A stretch of 64,000 bases of DNA, from the NCBI GenBank assembly GCA_002438805.1, contig DJQV01000018.1:124001-188000 (forward strand). Direction: 5' to 3'. Shown here piece after piece: positions 43,690-52,857 of this stretch. The notes under the pieces were generated by a model. That model was not told the origin of the DNA, ran no database searches, and was given only the letters and a program-made list of their open reading frames with translations. Source of the DNA: Bacteroidales bacterium UBA6377. Lineage in GTDB: Bacteria; Bacteroidota; Bacteroidia; Bacteroidales; UBA932. A program made the translations under genes and the position numbers. Each line of letters starts with the position of its first letter. Position 1 is the first letter of the stretch.

Positions 43690-45546
43690 CTAGAACTGGA
43701 AGTATATGAACGCCTGGAGTTCGGCGGTGATGAACTGGTAGACGATGAAGACCACGGCGACGACCGCGATGGCCATCAGCGGCAGAGGGAGGAGAGCGAA
43801 GTTGATCCGGTACCACCTCTTCCAGCGCGACGGCAGCCAGTGGATGAACAAGCCGAGCACGATCAAGGCGAAGACTTTCCAGTACTCCGCGCAGATCTGC
43901 GGGATCAGGCTCCAGTCCCAGGCGGAACCGATCTGCTGCACCATATTGCGCGCCGTGCTCCAAGCCACCTCGTTGGCCGTGGCCGGATCAAGGTTGCTTC
44001 CGCTCCGGAAAAACAGACGCGTGAAAGTGACGAACACAAACGTCTGCGCCACACCCCAGACATAGCCCAGCCGTCCGCATCCCTTCCCCCGGCAGAGGTG
44101 ATAGACAAAGCGCACAAGCGTGCCGAGCCACACCAGAGCAGCCCAGACAAAGAGCAGGTTCCACACCGGAGCCGGGACGAGACGTGAAAGAAGCCCCAGA
44201 GACAGGGCAAGCAGACTCACCAGCGCCATCCTCAGAGTCCAGGACATGTCTTTCCAGAACTGATAGACAATCAGCCCGATGCCGTTGAGTCCGCCCCAGA
44301 TGATGAAGTTCCACGAAGCTCCGTGCCACATTCCGCCGAGCAGCATCGTGATGAAACGGTTGATGTTCGCGAGAATCTTCTTGCGCCTCTCCGGGAAACA
44401 GCGCGCCACGACACCGAGCACCAGAGCAATCACGATGAACACCAGAGACACCACCCACTGACCTGAAAGCATCACGGCGATCAGCGCAAACAGCACGATC
44501 CAGAAATACGTGCCGAACGTGGCATTGCGGTTGCCGCCGAGAGGGATATAGAGATACGACTTGAGCCAACGGCTGAGCGACATGTGCCAGCGCCGCCAGA
44601 AATCCTGCGGGTTCGACGCCTTATAAGGAGAATTGAAGTTCTGCGGAAGATAGAAGCCCATCAGCATGGCCACACCGATGGCGATGTCCGTGTAGCCCGA
44701 GAAATCGGCATAGACCTGGAGCGAATAGCCGAAGAGTGCCGTGAGGTTCTCAAAGCCCGTAAAAAGGAGCGGGTTCTCAAAGACGCGGTCAATGAAGTTG
44801 ACAGCAATATAGTCGCTCAGTATCAGTTTCTTGGCCAGTCCGTTGAGAATCCAGAACACCGCAAGCCCGAACTGCCTGCGCCCGAGGTTGAAAGGCTTGT
44901 AGAGCTGCGGGATGAACTCGCTCGCCCTCACGATAGGCCCTGCCACAAGTTGAGGGAAAAAGCTCACATAGAAACCGAAATCCAGAATGTTGTCCACAGG
45001 TTTCACCTCCCTCCGGTAGACATCAACCGTATAGCTGATCACCTGGAAGATGAAGAACGAGATCCCGACAGGCAGCACTATGCTGTCCACCCGGAACAGC
45101 TCCCGCCCCGCGATGGCATTTCCAAGCGCACCGAACACGTCCGTCACCTTGATCTGAACCCCCGTCAAGGAATACATCAGGTCGGCAAAGAAGTAACTGT
45201 ACTTGAAATAGCAGAGCAGAAGCAGGTCAACGCAGACGCTCAGCACCAGCCAGGCACGCCTCCGCCTCAGGTCGACAGAAGCAGCTATCCTCTTGGCTAT
45301 CAAGAAATCAGAGCACGTCACAAAGAGCAGTATCAGCACCGACAGCCCGCTGGTCTTGAAGTAGAACAGCAGACTGGTGAAGAAAAGGAAACTGTTGCGC
45401 AGCAGCCGCCTGTCGCCTATCAAGGCAAACACGGCATAGACTATGGCAAAGAAAGCCCAGAAATAGAACTGGGTGAAAAGCAGGGGCGAGTTGGGGTCAA
45501 ACGAGAACAGCCGCCGCAGGAAAGTCCATATCACACTGAGATCCAT
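43690..45546 (-). CDS. MBOAT-family membrane O-acyltransferase
   Basis: A 618-residue inner-membrane protein of the AlgI/PatA/DltB group, which moves acyl (usually acetyl) groups across the membrane to an extracytoplasmic acceptor. More than ten hydrophobic segments are visible. Conserved features are FFPQLVAGPIVRASEF, LQVYADFSGYTDIAIG, NPQDFWRRWHMSLSRW and the active-site His in LGGMWHGASWNFIIWG. It ends FIYFQF like Bacteroidota homologues. It is longer than AlgI because of an extra C-terminal region of about 100 residues. It follows two SGNH hydrolase genes with no gap, so the three form an O-acylation cassette. Confidence 0.9.
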   Translation of the reverse strand: MDLSVIWTFLRRLFSFDPNSPLLFTQFYFWAFFAIVYAVFALIGDRRLLRNSFLFFTSLLFYFKTSGLSVLILLFVTCSDFLIAKRIAASVDLRRRRAWLVLSVCVDLLLLCYFKYSYFFADLMYSLTGVQIKVTDVFGALGNAIAGRELFRVDSIVLPVGISFFIFQVISYTVDVYRREVKPVDNILDFGFYVSFFPQLVAGPIVRASEFIPQLYKPFNLGRRQFGLAVFWILNGLAKKLILSDYIAVNFIDRVFENPLLFTGFENLTALFGYSLQVYADFSGYTDIAIGVAMLMGFYLPQNFNSPYKASNPQDFWRRWHMSLSRWLKSYLYIPLGGNRNATFGTYFWIVLFALIAVMLSGQWVVSLVFIVIALVLGVVARCFPERRKKILANINRFITMLLGGMWHGASWNFIIWGGLNGIGLIVYQFWKDMSWTLRMALVSLLALSLGLLSRLVPAPVWNLLFVWAALVWLGTLVRFVYHLCRGKGCGRLGYVWGVAQTFVFVTFTRLFFRSGSNLDPATANEVAWSTARNMVQQIGSAWDWSLIPQICAEYWKVFALIVLGLFIHWLPSRWKRWYRINFALLPLPLMAIAVVAVVFIVYQFITAELQAFIYFQF

Positions 45547-46761
45547 CTATCTGGCAGAGTTGCGGTCTTCCATCAGGGCCTCGAAGAACAGGTCCCCGAG
45601 CAAAGTGTAGCCCTCGTCCGTAAAATGCAGCCTGTCAGGCTTGACAAGTCCGAGGTTTTTCCAGCGCTGCACGGAATGCGCCCCACCCATGAGACCGTAG
45701 AGGTCCCAGACCCCGGCACCGTATTCCCCGGCCAGCTCCATCATTGCCTTGCGTACCGCAGGTGCGTTCTCGTTGTAGGTCATCCCCCTCCTGATGTAAC
45801 GGTAACTGTCGTTGTTCGTTATGAATATTATGGCGCAGTCCGGGTTGACCCGATGAATCATCTCGATGAGACGGCGGTAGTTGTCCTTGAACCTGCCGGG
45901 CTTGAAATCCTTGGCAGTGCAGGCCGAGTCGTTGATGCCCAGGGCGAGGATTGCTAGGTCCGGGTTGACCAGTCTCAGATCACGTTCCAGATCGGGGCAC
46001 TTGTCCAGCCAGGTGGTGAGTTTGGCCCCGTTGACCCCGGACGTATAATAGTTCACCCCGGGTCTGCCGCTGATGGGCTGGATCCCGGTGAGGGTGAAAG
46101 TTTCCCCGGAGGGGATCTCGAATCCCACGGTCACGCTGTCTGCCCGGGACGGGAGACTGAAGAGGTAACTCGCTGTGAGCGAGTCATAACTGTGCCTCAA
46201 TGTGTCGGCGCCGCTTACGACATAGGGACAGGCCCTCACAGACGAGCCGTAGCCCAGCACGCGCAGCCGGGAAAATGACCAGAGACTGACGGAGTCGGGG
46301 CTGACATTGAAACTGACGGACGCGCTGCTGTCTGAAGTCCGCGCCCCGAAGCCGGTGATGCCGTAGCGGGGTTTTTCCAGCTTCGAGTTGAGAGTCATCA
46401 TCGGGGCTTCCCAAGTCCCCGTGTACGAGATGCGGTAGCTCTTGTCAGAGTTGGTCTTGCAAAGCCGTCTCGGGAAAAGGAAGCCCCTGTCTCCGCGCGG
46501 CGCGATGGAGTCGAGGTCGTTCATTATCCTGTTCGGGAAATATGCCGCCTGCACATGGGAGCCGCCTATGTGCCAGATGTTTACATTCCCCTGCCCCGTG
46601 GAGACAAGGCTGTCGAGCTTGGCAAGGAAACGGTCCTGTGCGCTGCGCCCGCCCGGGAACACGAGGGCGGAGTTTTCAGTCTTCACGCAGTCGGGGAGCT
46701 CCCTGCTAACGAGAATGGCGGGCAGCAGCAGGGCAAGAAGCGGCAAGATCTTATTTTTCAT
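45547..46761 (-). CDS. Secreted SGNH/GDSL hydrolase, probable O-acetyl transferase/esterase partner
   Basis: A 404-residue exported protein from the ATG at 46761 (MKNKILPLLALLLPAILVS, signal peptide). SGNH blocks: VNIWHIGGSHVQAAYF (block I Ser), LAILALGINDSACTAKDF (block III Asn), and DRLHFTDEGYTLLGDL (block V Asp/His). A beta-rich insert lies between blocks I and III. It overlaps the preceding gene by 11 nt and is followed at once by the MBOAT gene. By analogy with PatB/AlgX/AlgJ it would transfer or remove acyl groups on an envelope polysaccharide; the acceptor is unknown. Confidence 0.85.
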   Translation of the reverse strand: MKNKILPLLALLLPAILVSRELPDCVKTENSALVFPGGRSAQDRFLAKLDSLVSTGQGNVNIWHIGGSHVQAAYFPNRIMNDLDSIAPRGDRGFLFPRRLCKTNSDKSYRISYTGTWEAPMMTLNSKLEKPRYGITGFGARTSDSSASVSFNVSPDSVSLWSFSRLRVLGYGSSVRACPYVVSGADTLRHSYDSLTASYLFSLPSRADSVTVGFEIPSGETFTLTGIQPISGRPGVNYYTSGVNGAKLTTWLDKCPDLERDLRLVNPDLAILALGINDSACTAKDFKPGRFKDNYRRLIEMIHRVNPDCAIIFITNNDSYRYIRRGMTYNENAPAVRKAMMELAGEYGAGVWDLYGLMGGAHSVQRWKNLGLVKPDRLHFTDEGYTLLGDLFFEALMEDRNSAR

Positions 46762-48118
46762 TCTTTTTCCTCCAAAGGTAATAGTCATAATAGAGCAGGA
46801 AACTGTCACTGAACATCTCTCCCACCCTGGCCGAGCCGCGCGGGGTGAAATGAACATAGTCGGAGCCGGCAAGCGGCGGGGCCGCACCAACCCAGTCAAG
46901 CATGGAGTTAAGGCCGCCCATGGCACCGTAAATATCCCAGTACGCGGCATTTTCAGAGACGGCGGCAGCACGCAGGGAATCTACCAGTTCCGGGAGAACA
47001 GGGTATGTCTGGCGCTTCCCGTTGATGGAGGTGGACATGTCAGACGGCCCGATGAAGACAAGCGTGGCCTGCGGGGCAAGTTTGTGCAGGTAGCGCAGTT
47101 GCCGGCGCACCGAGGAGGCGTAGCCGGAGACGGCCTTGGTGGTGGAGATATACGGCACCGTGTTTCCCCCATACTGGAGGAGGATGAGGCGGACGTTCTC
47201 TTCACGGTAGAAACTCCGCAGCTGCGCGGCGTCCATCGCCGTGAAGACCAGACCCGAACAACCGCGCATCGCCACGTTGTCCACCCTCACACCGCTGTCA
47301 GTATCGAGAAGGATGCCGTAGATGTCGGCATGGCCGGAAAGGGAAAGGCTGGCCTTGGCACTGCTGTCAGGCAGCTGGAACACGGCCTTTTCTATCGGGC
47401 CGTCACCCTCCAGGCTAACGCTCCTGCCACCGCAGCCGGCTGTCAGAGTGCCTTCTATGTTGCCTGCCACAAGTGTGAGGCGGTTGAAGAGTTTCTGCCC
47501 CTTGCCGCGGGAGCGTACCGGGGAGAAAGACAATGTCATGGTCGTGTCCAGATGCACGAAGTCCCCGTAAGGGCCGAACTGTCTGAGGCCTTCGGGTTTC
47601 TCGCCGAAGACGGTGAATCTCTCAAGTTCAGAGGAAGCGCTCACGGCCATAGCCGGGGTGAAATAGCGGCGCGCCGGAAGCATCCCCTGCCCGTCTCCGC
47701 CGAATCGCTCTTGAAGAGCATTGCGTATGGCAGAAGTGATCCTGTCCTCCTCTATCTGGGAGTCTCCGTAATGTATGATTCTCACCGGATTACGCCCTGC
47801 GTCTTCAAGGGCTTCGAAGATCGGGTCGAAGAAAGCCGGATCATCGGACGGGAGGTAGAATCTGGCCGGATCCGAATCGAAAAATTCTTTGAAACGGTCA
47901 TCCTCCGCCCTGCGGACGGCCTCTTTGCGGCTTTCAAGCAGTTCTTCCGGGGACACACGCGCCTGCTCCGGCTGCGCACCCTCAAGGATGTCAGCCACCG
48001 ACGGAAAACGGAGCTCCAGCGCCCCGGCCTTCACTCCCCCGGACGGGAAGACGGCGCTGACAAGGGCCAGCATGGCGATCACGGACAATATGAAAATCAA
48101 TACAGCACTGCGTCTCAT
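46751..48118 (-). CDS. Second SGNH hydrolase-like envelope protein
   Basis: A 455-residue protein with an N-terminal membrane anchor or signal (RRSAVLIFILSVIAMLALVSAVF). SGNH-type blocks are IIHYGDSQIEEDRITS (Ser near 125), LLQYGGNTVPYI (Asn) and GSDYVHFTPRGSARVG (Asp/His near 425). The layout resembles its neighbour, so the two are probably paralogues with distinct positions in one O-acylation complex. The start overlaps the uvrB stop by 4 nt (ATGA). Confidence 0.82.
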   Translation of the reverse strand: MRRSAVLIFILSVIAMLALVSAVFPSGGVKAGALELRFPSVADILEGAQPEQARVSPEELLESRKEAVRRAEDDRFKEFFDSDPARFYLPSDDPAFFDPIFEALEDAGRNPVRIIHYGDSQIEEDRITSAIRNALQERFGGDGQGMLPARRYFTPAMAVSASSELERFTVFGEKPEGLRQFGPYGDFVHLDTTMTLSFSPVRSRGKGQKLFNRLTLVAGNIEGTLTAGCGGRSVSLEGDGPIEKAVFQLPDSSAKASLSLSGHADIYGILLDTDSGVRVDNVAMRGCSGLVFTAMDAAQLRSFYREENVRLILLQYGGNTVPYISTTKAVSGYASSVRRQLRYLHKLAPQATLVFIGPSDMSTSINGKRQTYPVLPELVDSLRAAAVSENAAYWDIYGAMGGLNSMLDWVGAAPPLAGSDYVHFTPRGSARVGEMFSDSFLLYYDYYLWRKKNEK

Positions 48119-50259
48119 TTCTCTTTCCAGACTTTAAGGTATTCCTGTAGCGCCCACATCTCATCACGATAGCGTGCGGCATGTGCGAAATCAAGGTCGG
48201 CGGCGGATTTCTTCATACGCCTGCGATCCTCTTCGATGAGCTTCTCCACCTGCTCGCGGGACATGGAGCGGATCACCGGATCCTGGAGCACAGCCGCGAG
48301 GTCGGCCTTGACATGGCCGTCGGCAAACGCCGCCCCGTCCTCACGCAATGCGGCATGGCCGAAGCCCACGGAGATGCTCCCCTTCCCGAGATCCGAAGGG
48401 TTCGGTACATATACAGGCGAGTCGTAGGAGTTGGCGGCGCTGACACGGCCCGTAGTGCCGCCGGCAAGGCTCTTTGCCAGCACATTCTGGCGCACCTGCA
48501 CCTGCTTCGGGGTGATGTGGTGGAGTTCGTTGTATTCCATCTGCTTGCGGCGCCGGCGGTTGGTTTCGCGTATGGTCTCCTCCATGGACGGGGTCACGGA
48601 ATCGGCGTACATTATCACGAGTCCGTTGACATTTCGGGCCGCCCTGCCCGCTGTCTGGGTCAATGCCCTGCCGGTGCGCAGGAATCCCTCCTTGTCGGCA
48701 TCGAGTATCGCCACCAGCGACACGGACGGGATGTCCAGACCCTCACGGAGGAGGTTCACCCCTACGAGCACGTCAAACAGCCCCATCTTGAAGTCCTCGA
48801 TGATTTCCACGCGCTCGGCAGTGTCCACATCCGAGTGGATGTACCGCACGCGGATGCCTATCTTGCGCAGGTACTCGTCCAGTTCTTCGGCCATCCTCTT
48901 GGTGAGGGTGGTGACAAGGGTGCGTTCATCACTTTCTGCGCGTTTGCGTATCTCCTCGACCAGATCGTCCACCTGGTTCTTGGTAGGACGGACCTCGATC
49001 GGCGGATCCAGCAGGCCGGTCGGCCTGACCACCTGCTCAACTACCAGACCTCCGGACTTCTCAAGTTCGTAGTCGGCCGGGGTCGCACTGACATACACTT
49101 TCTGGCCGGTGATGGCCTCGAACTCCTCGAACTTCAGTGGCCTGTTGTCGGATGCCGCCGGGAGACGGAAGCCGTAGTCGATGAGTATCGATTTGCGTGA
49201 ATGGTCTCCTCCGTACATCGCCCTCACCTGCGGGAGGGTCACATGGCTCTCGTCGATGAACGTTACGAAATCCTTGGGGAAATAGTCGATCAGGCAGAAA
49301 GGTCTCTGCCCCTCGCGGCGTCCGTCAAAATAGCGCGAGTAGTTCTCTATGCCCGGGCAATAGCCCATCTCCTTGATCATCTCAAGGTCATATTCCACCC
49401 TCTGTTTAAGGCGTTTGGCCTCAAGTTCTCGCCCCTGCTCCGTGAACACCTGCATCTGCTTGACCAGATCGTCCTGGATCTGCGACACCGCCGCGGCGCT
49501 GCGTTCCTTGGTGGTGACGAAGTTGTTGGCAGGGTAGATGCTGATCTCGTCCAGATCTTCGATATGGGCGCCGGTCACAGGATCTATAAGGCTCAGAGCA
49601 TCCACCTCGTCCCCGAAGAACTCTATCCTCACCGCCTCGTCGGCACCGCTCAGGTAGACATCCACTGTGTCTCCGCGCACACGGAACGAGCCGCGCTTGA
49701 ACTCGGCCTCGGTTCGGTTGTACAGGCCCTCGACGAGTCTGTACAGAAGCCCCGTCAGGCTGCGGGTCTCGCCCTTGCGGACAGTGACCGTCTGCGCGTG
49801 GAAATCCTCCGGGTTGCCGATACCGTAGAGGCATGATACAGAGGATATCACGATGACATCACGCCTGCCCGAGAGCAGGGCGCTCGCGGCGCTGAGGCGC
49901 AGCTTCTCGATGCGGTCGTTGATGCTGAGGTCCTTCTCGATATAGGTGTCGCTCGAAGGGATGTAGGCCTCCGGCTGGTAGTAGTCGTAATAGGAGACGA
50001 AATACTCGACGGCGTTGTCCGGGAAGAACGACTTGAACTCCCCGTAGAGCTGTGCCGCGAGGGTCTTGTTGTGGCTGAGTATCAGCGCCGGACGCTGGAG
50101 ACGCTCGATGACGTTGGCCATCGTGAATGTCTTGCCCGAGCCGGTCACGCCGAGCAGGGTGACATCGCTCACGCCCGACTCAAGAGCGGAGCTGAGCTGC
50201 GCTATGGCCTCCGGCTGGTCGCCCGACGGTTTATATTCTGACTGCAGATGAAATTTCAT
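48115..50259 (-). CDS. uvrB: UvrABC system protein B
   Basis: DNA-damage verification helicase of nucleotide excision repair. The 714-residue protein has Walker A in LLGVTGSGKTFTMANVI (near 40), the damage-probing beta-hairpin region YYDYYQPEAYIPSSDTYIEKD, DESHVTLPQVRAMY and the helicase motif QTAGRAARNVNG. The C-terminal UVR domain (EQVEKLIEEDRRRMKKSA...FAHAARYRDEM) binds UvrC. It heads an overlapping run into the O-acylation cassette, an unusual partnership. It lies 11 bp after the methyltransferase stop. Confidence 0.97.
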   Translation of the reverse strand: MKFHLQSEYKPSGDQPEAIAQLSSALESGVSDVTLLGVTGSGKTFTMANVIERLQRPALILSHNKTLAAQLYGEFKSFFPDNAVEYFVSYYDYYQPEAYIPSSDTYIEKDLSINDRIEKLRLSAASALLSGRRDVIVISSVSCLYGIGNPEDFHAQTVTVRKGETRSLTGLLYRLVEGLYNRTEAEFKRGSFRVRGDTVDVYLSGADEAVRIEFFGDEVDALSLIDPVTGAHIEDLDEISIYPANNFVTTKERSAAAVSQIQDDLVKQMQVFTEQGRELEAKRLKQRVEYDLEMIKEMGYCPGIENYSRYFDGRREGQRPFCLIDYFPKDFVTFIDESHVTLPQVRAMYGGDHSRKSILIDYGFRLPAASDNRPLKFEEFEAITGQKVYVSATPADYELEKSGGLVVEQVVRPTGLLDPPIEVRPTKNQVDDLVEEIRKRAESDERTLVTTLTKRMAEELDEYLRKIGIRVRYIHSDVDTAERVEIIEDFKMGLFDVLVGVNLLREGLDIPSVSLVAILDADKEGFLRTGRALTQTAGRAARNVNGLVIMYADSVTPSMEETIRETNRRRRKQMEYNELHHITPKQVQVRQNVLAKSLAGGTTGRVSAANSYDSPVYVPNPSDLGKGSISVGFGHAALREDGAAFADGHVKADLAAVLQDPVIRSMSREQVEKLIEEDRRRMKKSAADLDFAHAARYRDEMWALQEYLKVWKEK

Positions 50260-50270
50260 AAAGTATCCGC

Positions 50271-51821
50271 TTAAAACAATGTCGGTTCATACGAGTGACG
50301 CCTTGGCAACAATAGAGAGGACAACGCCGGTACAGCAAGGTTGAGAAGCTCTTTTGGTTCCAACTTATGTAATCCCCCTCCATATTCACGCCCATTGATT
50401 ATGAATTGCTCATTTGTAACTTCATTCAATCTTTGCCATACCTCATTGAGCAGTTCTGTGTCTGTCAAACACAGCCAGTAGTTCTCCTTTGGATACAGGA
50501 GCAAATAGACATTGGTCGTGATCGCCTCTGTCCGATTCAGGATGAAACGGAACATCTTTTTGGAAGAATCCCCACGCCCCATATATGGAACTACAAAAGG
50601 TGCAGGTTTCCTGTCTTCACAGTAATACCATATAGGCCGGTGACTGCATATATATCCTCGATTCACACCACGCCTTACTCCTTCTTGTATATATTCCCAT
50701 ACGCCGGAGTATTCCGCTCTCAGTCTATCTTCTGACAAATTGCACGAGAACAGATACTGTATTTTGGGCAATGCTATCTTGCCTTCTTCGTCTGAGGTTA
50801 TTATATTCTCCTTCAGATGCCTTGGACTTGGAAGCACGGGCTTGAGAAAGTTTGCAGGTATATGGTATTTTTCTATTGTATCCGTATCTACAATGAAAAA
50901 ATCATTGTCACCCGTTGCTATTCCACGCTTAACTGTAAAAAAGTCCCCTATTTTACATTCGTCGCCGACAGAACTCTGTGTGACACCTTTTATAAACAAT
51001 CTTGACCATTTATCGGATGCAGACAAACCTTGCCGATTCATCCTTATCGTTCCGGTCGGCGCATTTACATCTTGTCCACACGAAAAGACAATACATTTTC
51101 CTGATGGTCTACTTTTTCGGAAGAAGACAACGGTCGAGCTGACAAGTGCATCTTCAAATTTCACGTCATCAGCTTTGAACTTGTGAACCCATAAAAGATC
51201 AACACATTCAAGCAAATATTGTTTTACAGCCGTCCCATAATTCACATCCAAGAATTCCGATGGTATCAGCCAACAGGACAAAGCACCATCAGCCAACCAT
51301 TTTTCAGAGAGAAGCAGAAAATAGCAATAGAGTCCCGCCAATCCCGAGATCTTTATGCCTGTATTCTGCAGAACCTCCTTTTGCAATTTCCTTTTTGTTT
51401 CCGCATCAATATAATGATGTCTGACATAGGGCGGGTTTGCAACAAGCAAATCGAAATGTTCATCGGTTGTTCCCTCTTTCAAAAAATCTACATTCCTTAA
51501 TTCTATGTCCTCCTTAGCCCAAAGTTTCTTTGCCGGAGCATAATAATGTTCATCTATCTCAAATCCAAGGGCATGGCCCGCTTTCTCTCCGAACACATCG
51601 CGGAACGCCACATAGAATGAGCCCAATCCAATGGAAGGCTCTATCAGACACACAACTTTTTCCCGGCAAAAGTCCTTGGCTTTATGCATTATGCTGCTTG
51701 CCAAAGAATATGGCGTGGCAAATTGCCCTTTCTCATTTCGCTCCTTTGAAGTTTTTTGCGAGTCCAATACTTTTTGCAGCCTGTCTCGTTCTGCATTATA
51801 ATATGAAGTGTCGAAAGTCAT
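50271..51821 (-). CDS. N6-adenine DNA methyltransferase of a XamI-like type II system
   Basis: A 516-residue gamma-class-like adenine methyltransferase. Motif X/N-terminal region KGQFATPYSLASSIMHKA, SAM motif I EPSIGLGSF (about 61-69), motif III/IV region FDLLVANPPYVRHHYI (NPPY at 129-132). A C-terminal target-recognition domain of about 250 residues follows. The start overlaps the stop of the restriction gene (ATGA). It should protect the host at the site cut by that enzyme, which for XamI is GTCGAC; the site here is not proven. Base composition is visibly more AT-rich than uvrB. Confidence 0.88.
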   Translation of the reverse strand: MTFDTSYYNAERDRLQKVLDSQKTSKERNEKGQFATPYSLASSIMHKAKDFCREKVVCLIEPSIGLGSFYVAFRDVFGEKAGHALGFEIDEHYYAPAKKLWAKEDIELRNVDFLKEGTTDEHFDLLVANPPYVRHHYIDAETKRKLQKEVLQNTGIKISGLAGLYCYFLLLSEKWLADGALSCWLIPSEFLDVNYGTAVKQYLLECVDLLWVHKFKADDVKFEDALVSSTVVFFRKSRPSGKCIVFSCGQDVNAPTGTIRMNRQGLSASDKWSRLFIKGVTQSSVGDECKIGDFFTVKRGIATGDNDFFIVDTDTIEKYHIPANFLKPVLPSPRHLKENIITSDEEGKIALPKIQYLFSCNLSEDRLRAEYSGVWEYIQEGVRRGVNRGYICSHRPIWYYCEDRKPAPFVVPYMGRGDSSKKMFRFILNRTEAITTNVYLLLYPKENYWLCLTDTELLNEVWQRLNEVTNEQFIINGREYGGGLHKLEPKELLNLAVPALSSLLLPRRHSYEPTLF

Positions 51822-52786
51822 ACTCCTGCCTTTTTAAAATCAGTCACTCTATGTTCCCACACCCAATCAATACCCTCGGCAGCTTCATATCCAAGATATC
51901 CACTATCAAAATATCCGCACAAAAAGAGCACGAAATCAACATTGTTACCATACGTTGACTTCAGTTGTTCTATTTTCTGCGCTTCTTCTTTTCTGCGTTT
52001 GTTGGTGTTTGTAAAATCTCCAGCCGACTTACACTCCACAAGAAGCGGCAAAGTTTTCTCAGAGCATCCGATACGCTTTATGACAACATCAATCGGCATA
52101 TTAACGCCAAAACGGCTCATCTTTACCGGAACATTCAGATGATATGTAAATGTTCCTTTTCGCATTTCAGAAAATGCAGCCACCTGTTTGGATTCGACAA
52201 AAGTGTACCCTTCCGAAACGAGAAATCCACTGATCACTTTCAATTGCCTATTTTCTTGCTCATTGCGTATTATCGGATCGGCTAGAGTTCCGCACAATCT
52301 GTCCGCAACAATGCACTCCGCAATTTTAAGTTCTTCCGAAGTAGGGCTGACATCCTTTTGAATCCAAGAAAACAGATCTACATCAACTAATTTTTTCAAA
52401 ACATAGAATATCCGATTCAGACAATACTCCTTTTCTTCTTCCGGCATTCTTTGTGGGAAACGTCCCTCTTCCATATTCTTGATGAGAGATGGTTTCACAC
52501 CTGAAAACCCGATTAACCTATCACGTGCGATAGGAGGAGTCGTTGCCATCCTCAGTATCGTTATGAGTTCCGGGTGCTCTCTCAGATGTGTTGTCGTAAA
52601 ATGAAAATTATTGGTCTGATTGATGGCTCTATCAACCTGTTCCATTGCGCGTCTACGCTCTTTTGTATAAGTTGCAGGTGCGAAATTCAGAAACCACTCA
52701 TTATATAATGATACCGATTGAATGGTGTCCCCTTTCCACAATTCTGTAGCTTTCCTGTTTATTAGAATATTAGACTTTTGAGCCAT
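51818..52786 (-). CDS. XamI-family type II restriction endonuclease
   Basis: A 322-residue enzyme recognised as a member of the XamI family (RE_XamI). A long helical N-terminal half includes LRMATTPPIARDRLIGFSGV. The nuclease core is PIDVVIKRIGCSEKTLPLLV followed by ECKSAGDF, a PD-(D/E)XK site with Asp, Glu and Lys near 235-260. It is followed directly by its methyltransferase with a 4-nt overlap. The family call is from memory of the motif pattern and gene pairing; the recognition sequence GTCGAC is known only for XamI itself. Confidence 0.75.
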   Translation of the reverse strand: MAQKSNILINRKATELWKGDTIQSVSLYNEWFLNFAPATYTKERRRAMEQVDRAINQTNNFHFTTTHLREHPELITILRMATTPPIARDRLIGFSGVKPSLIKNMEEGRFPQRMPEEEKEYCLNRIFYVLKKLVDVDLFSWIQKDVSPTSEELKIAECIVADRLCGTLADPIIRNEQENRQLKVISGFLVSEGYTFVESKQVAAFSEMRKGTFTYHLNVPVKMSRFGVNMPIDVVIKRIGCSEKTLPLLVECKSAGDFTNTNKRRKEEAQKIEQLKSTYGNNVDFVLFLCGYFDSGYLGYEAAEGIDWVWEHRVTDFKKAGV

Positions 52787-52857
52787 ATTTTATCTTCGTT
52801 AATTTATCGAATCACCCGATTTCCAGATACGAAGATATAAAAATAAAGGAAACGATT

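Noticed and set aside
44584..45957. 457-codon plus-strand frame opposite the MBOAT gene and SGNH gene
   Set aside because: It spans two real genes in antisense and has no recognisable domain; codon shadow of GC-rich sequence.
46442..48172. 576-codon plus-strand frame opposite the two SGNH genes
   Set aside because: Antisense to two genes with clear SGNH motifs; no domain of its own.
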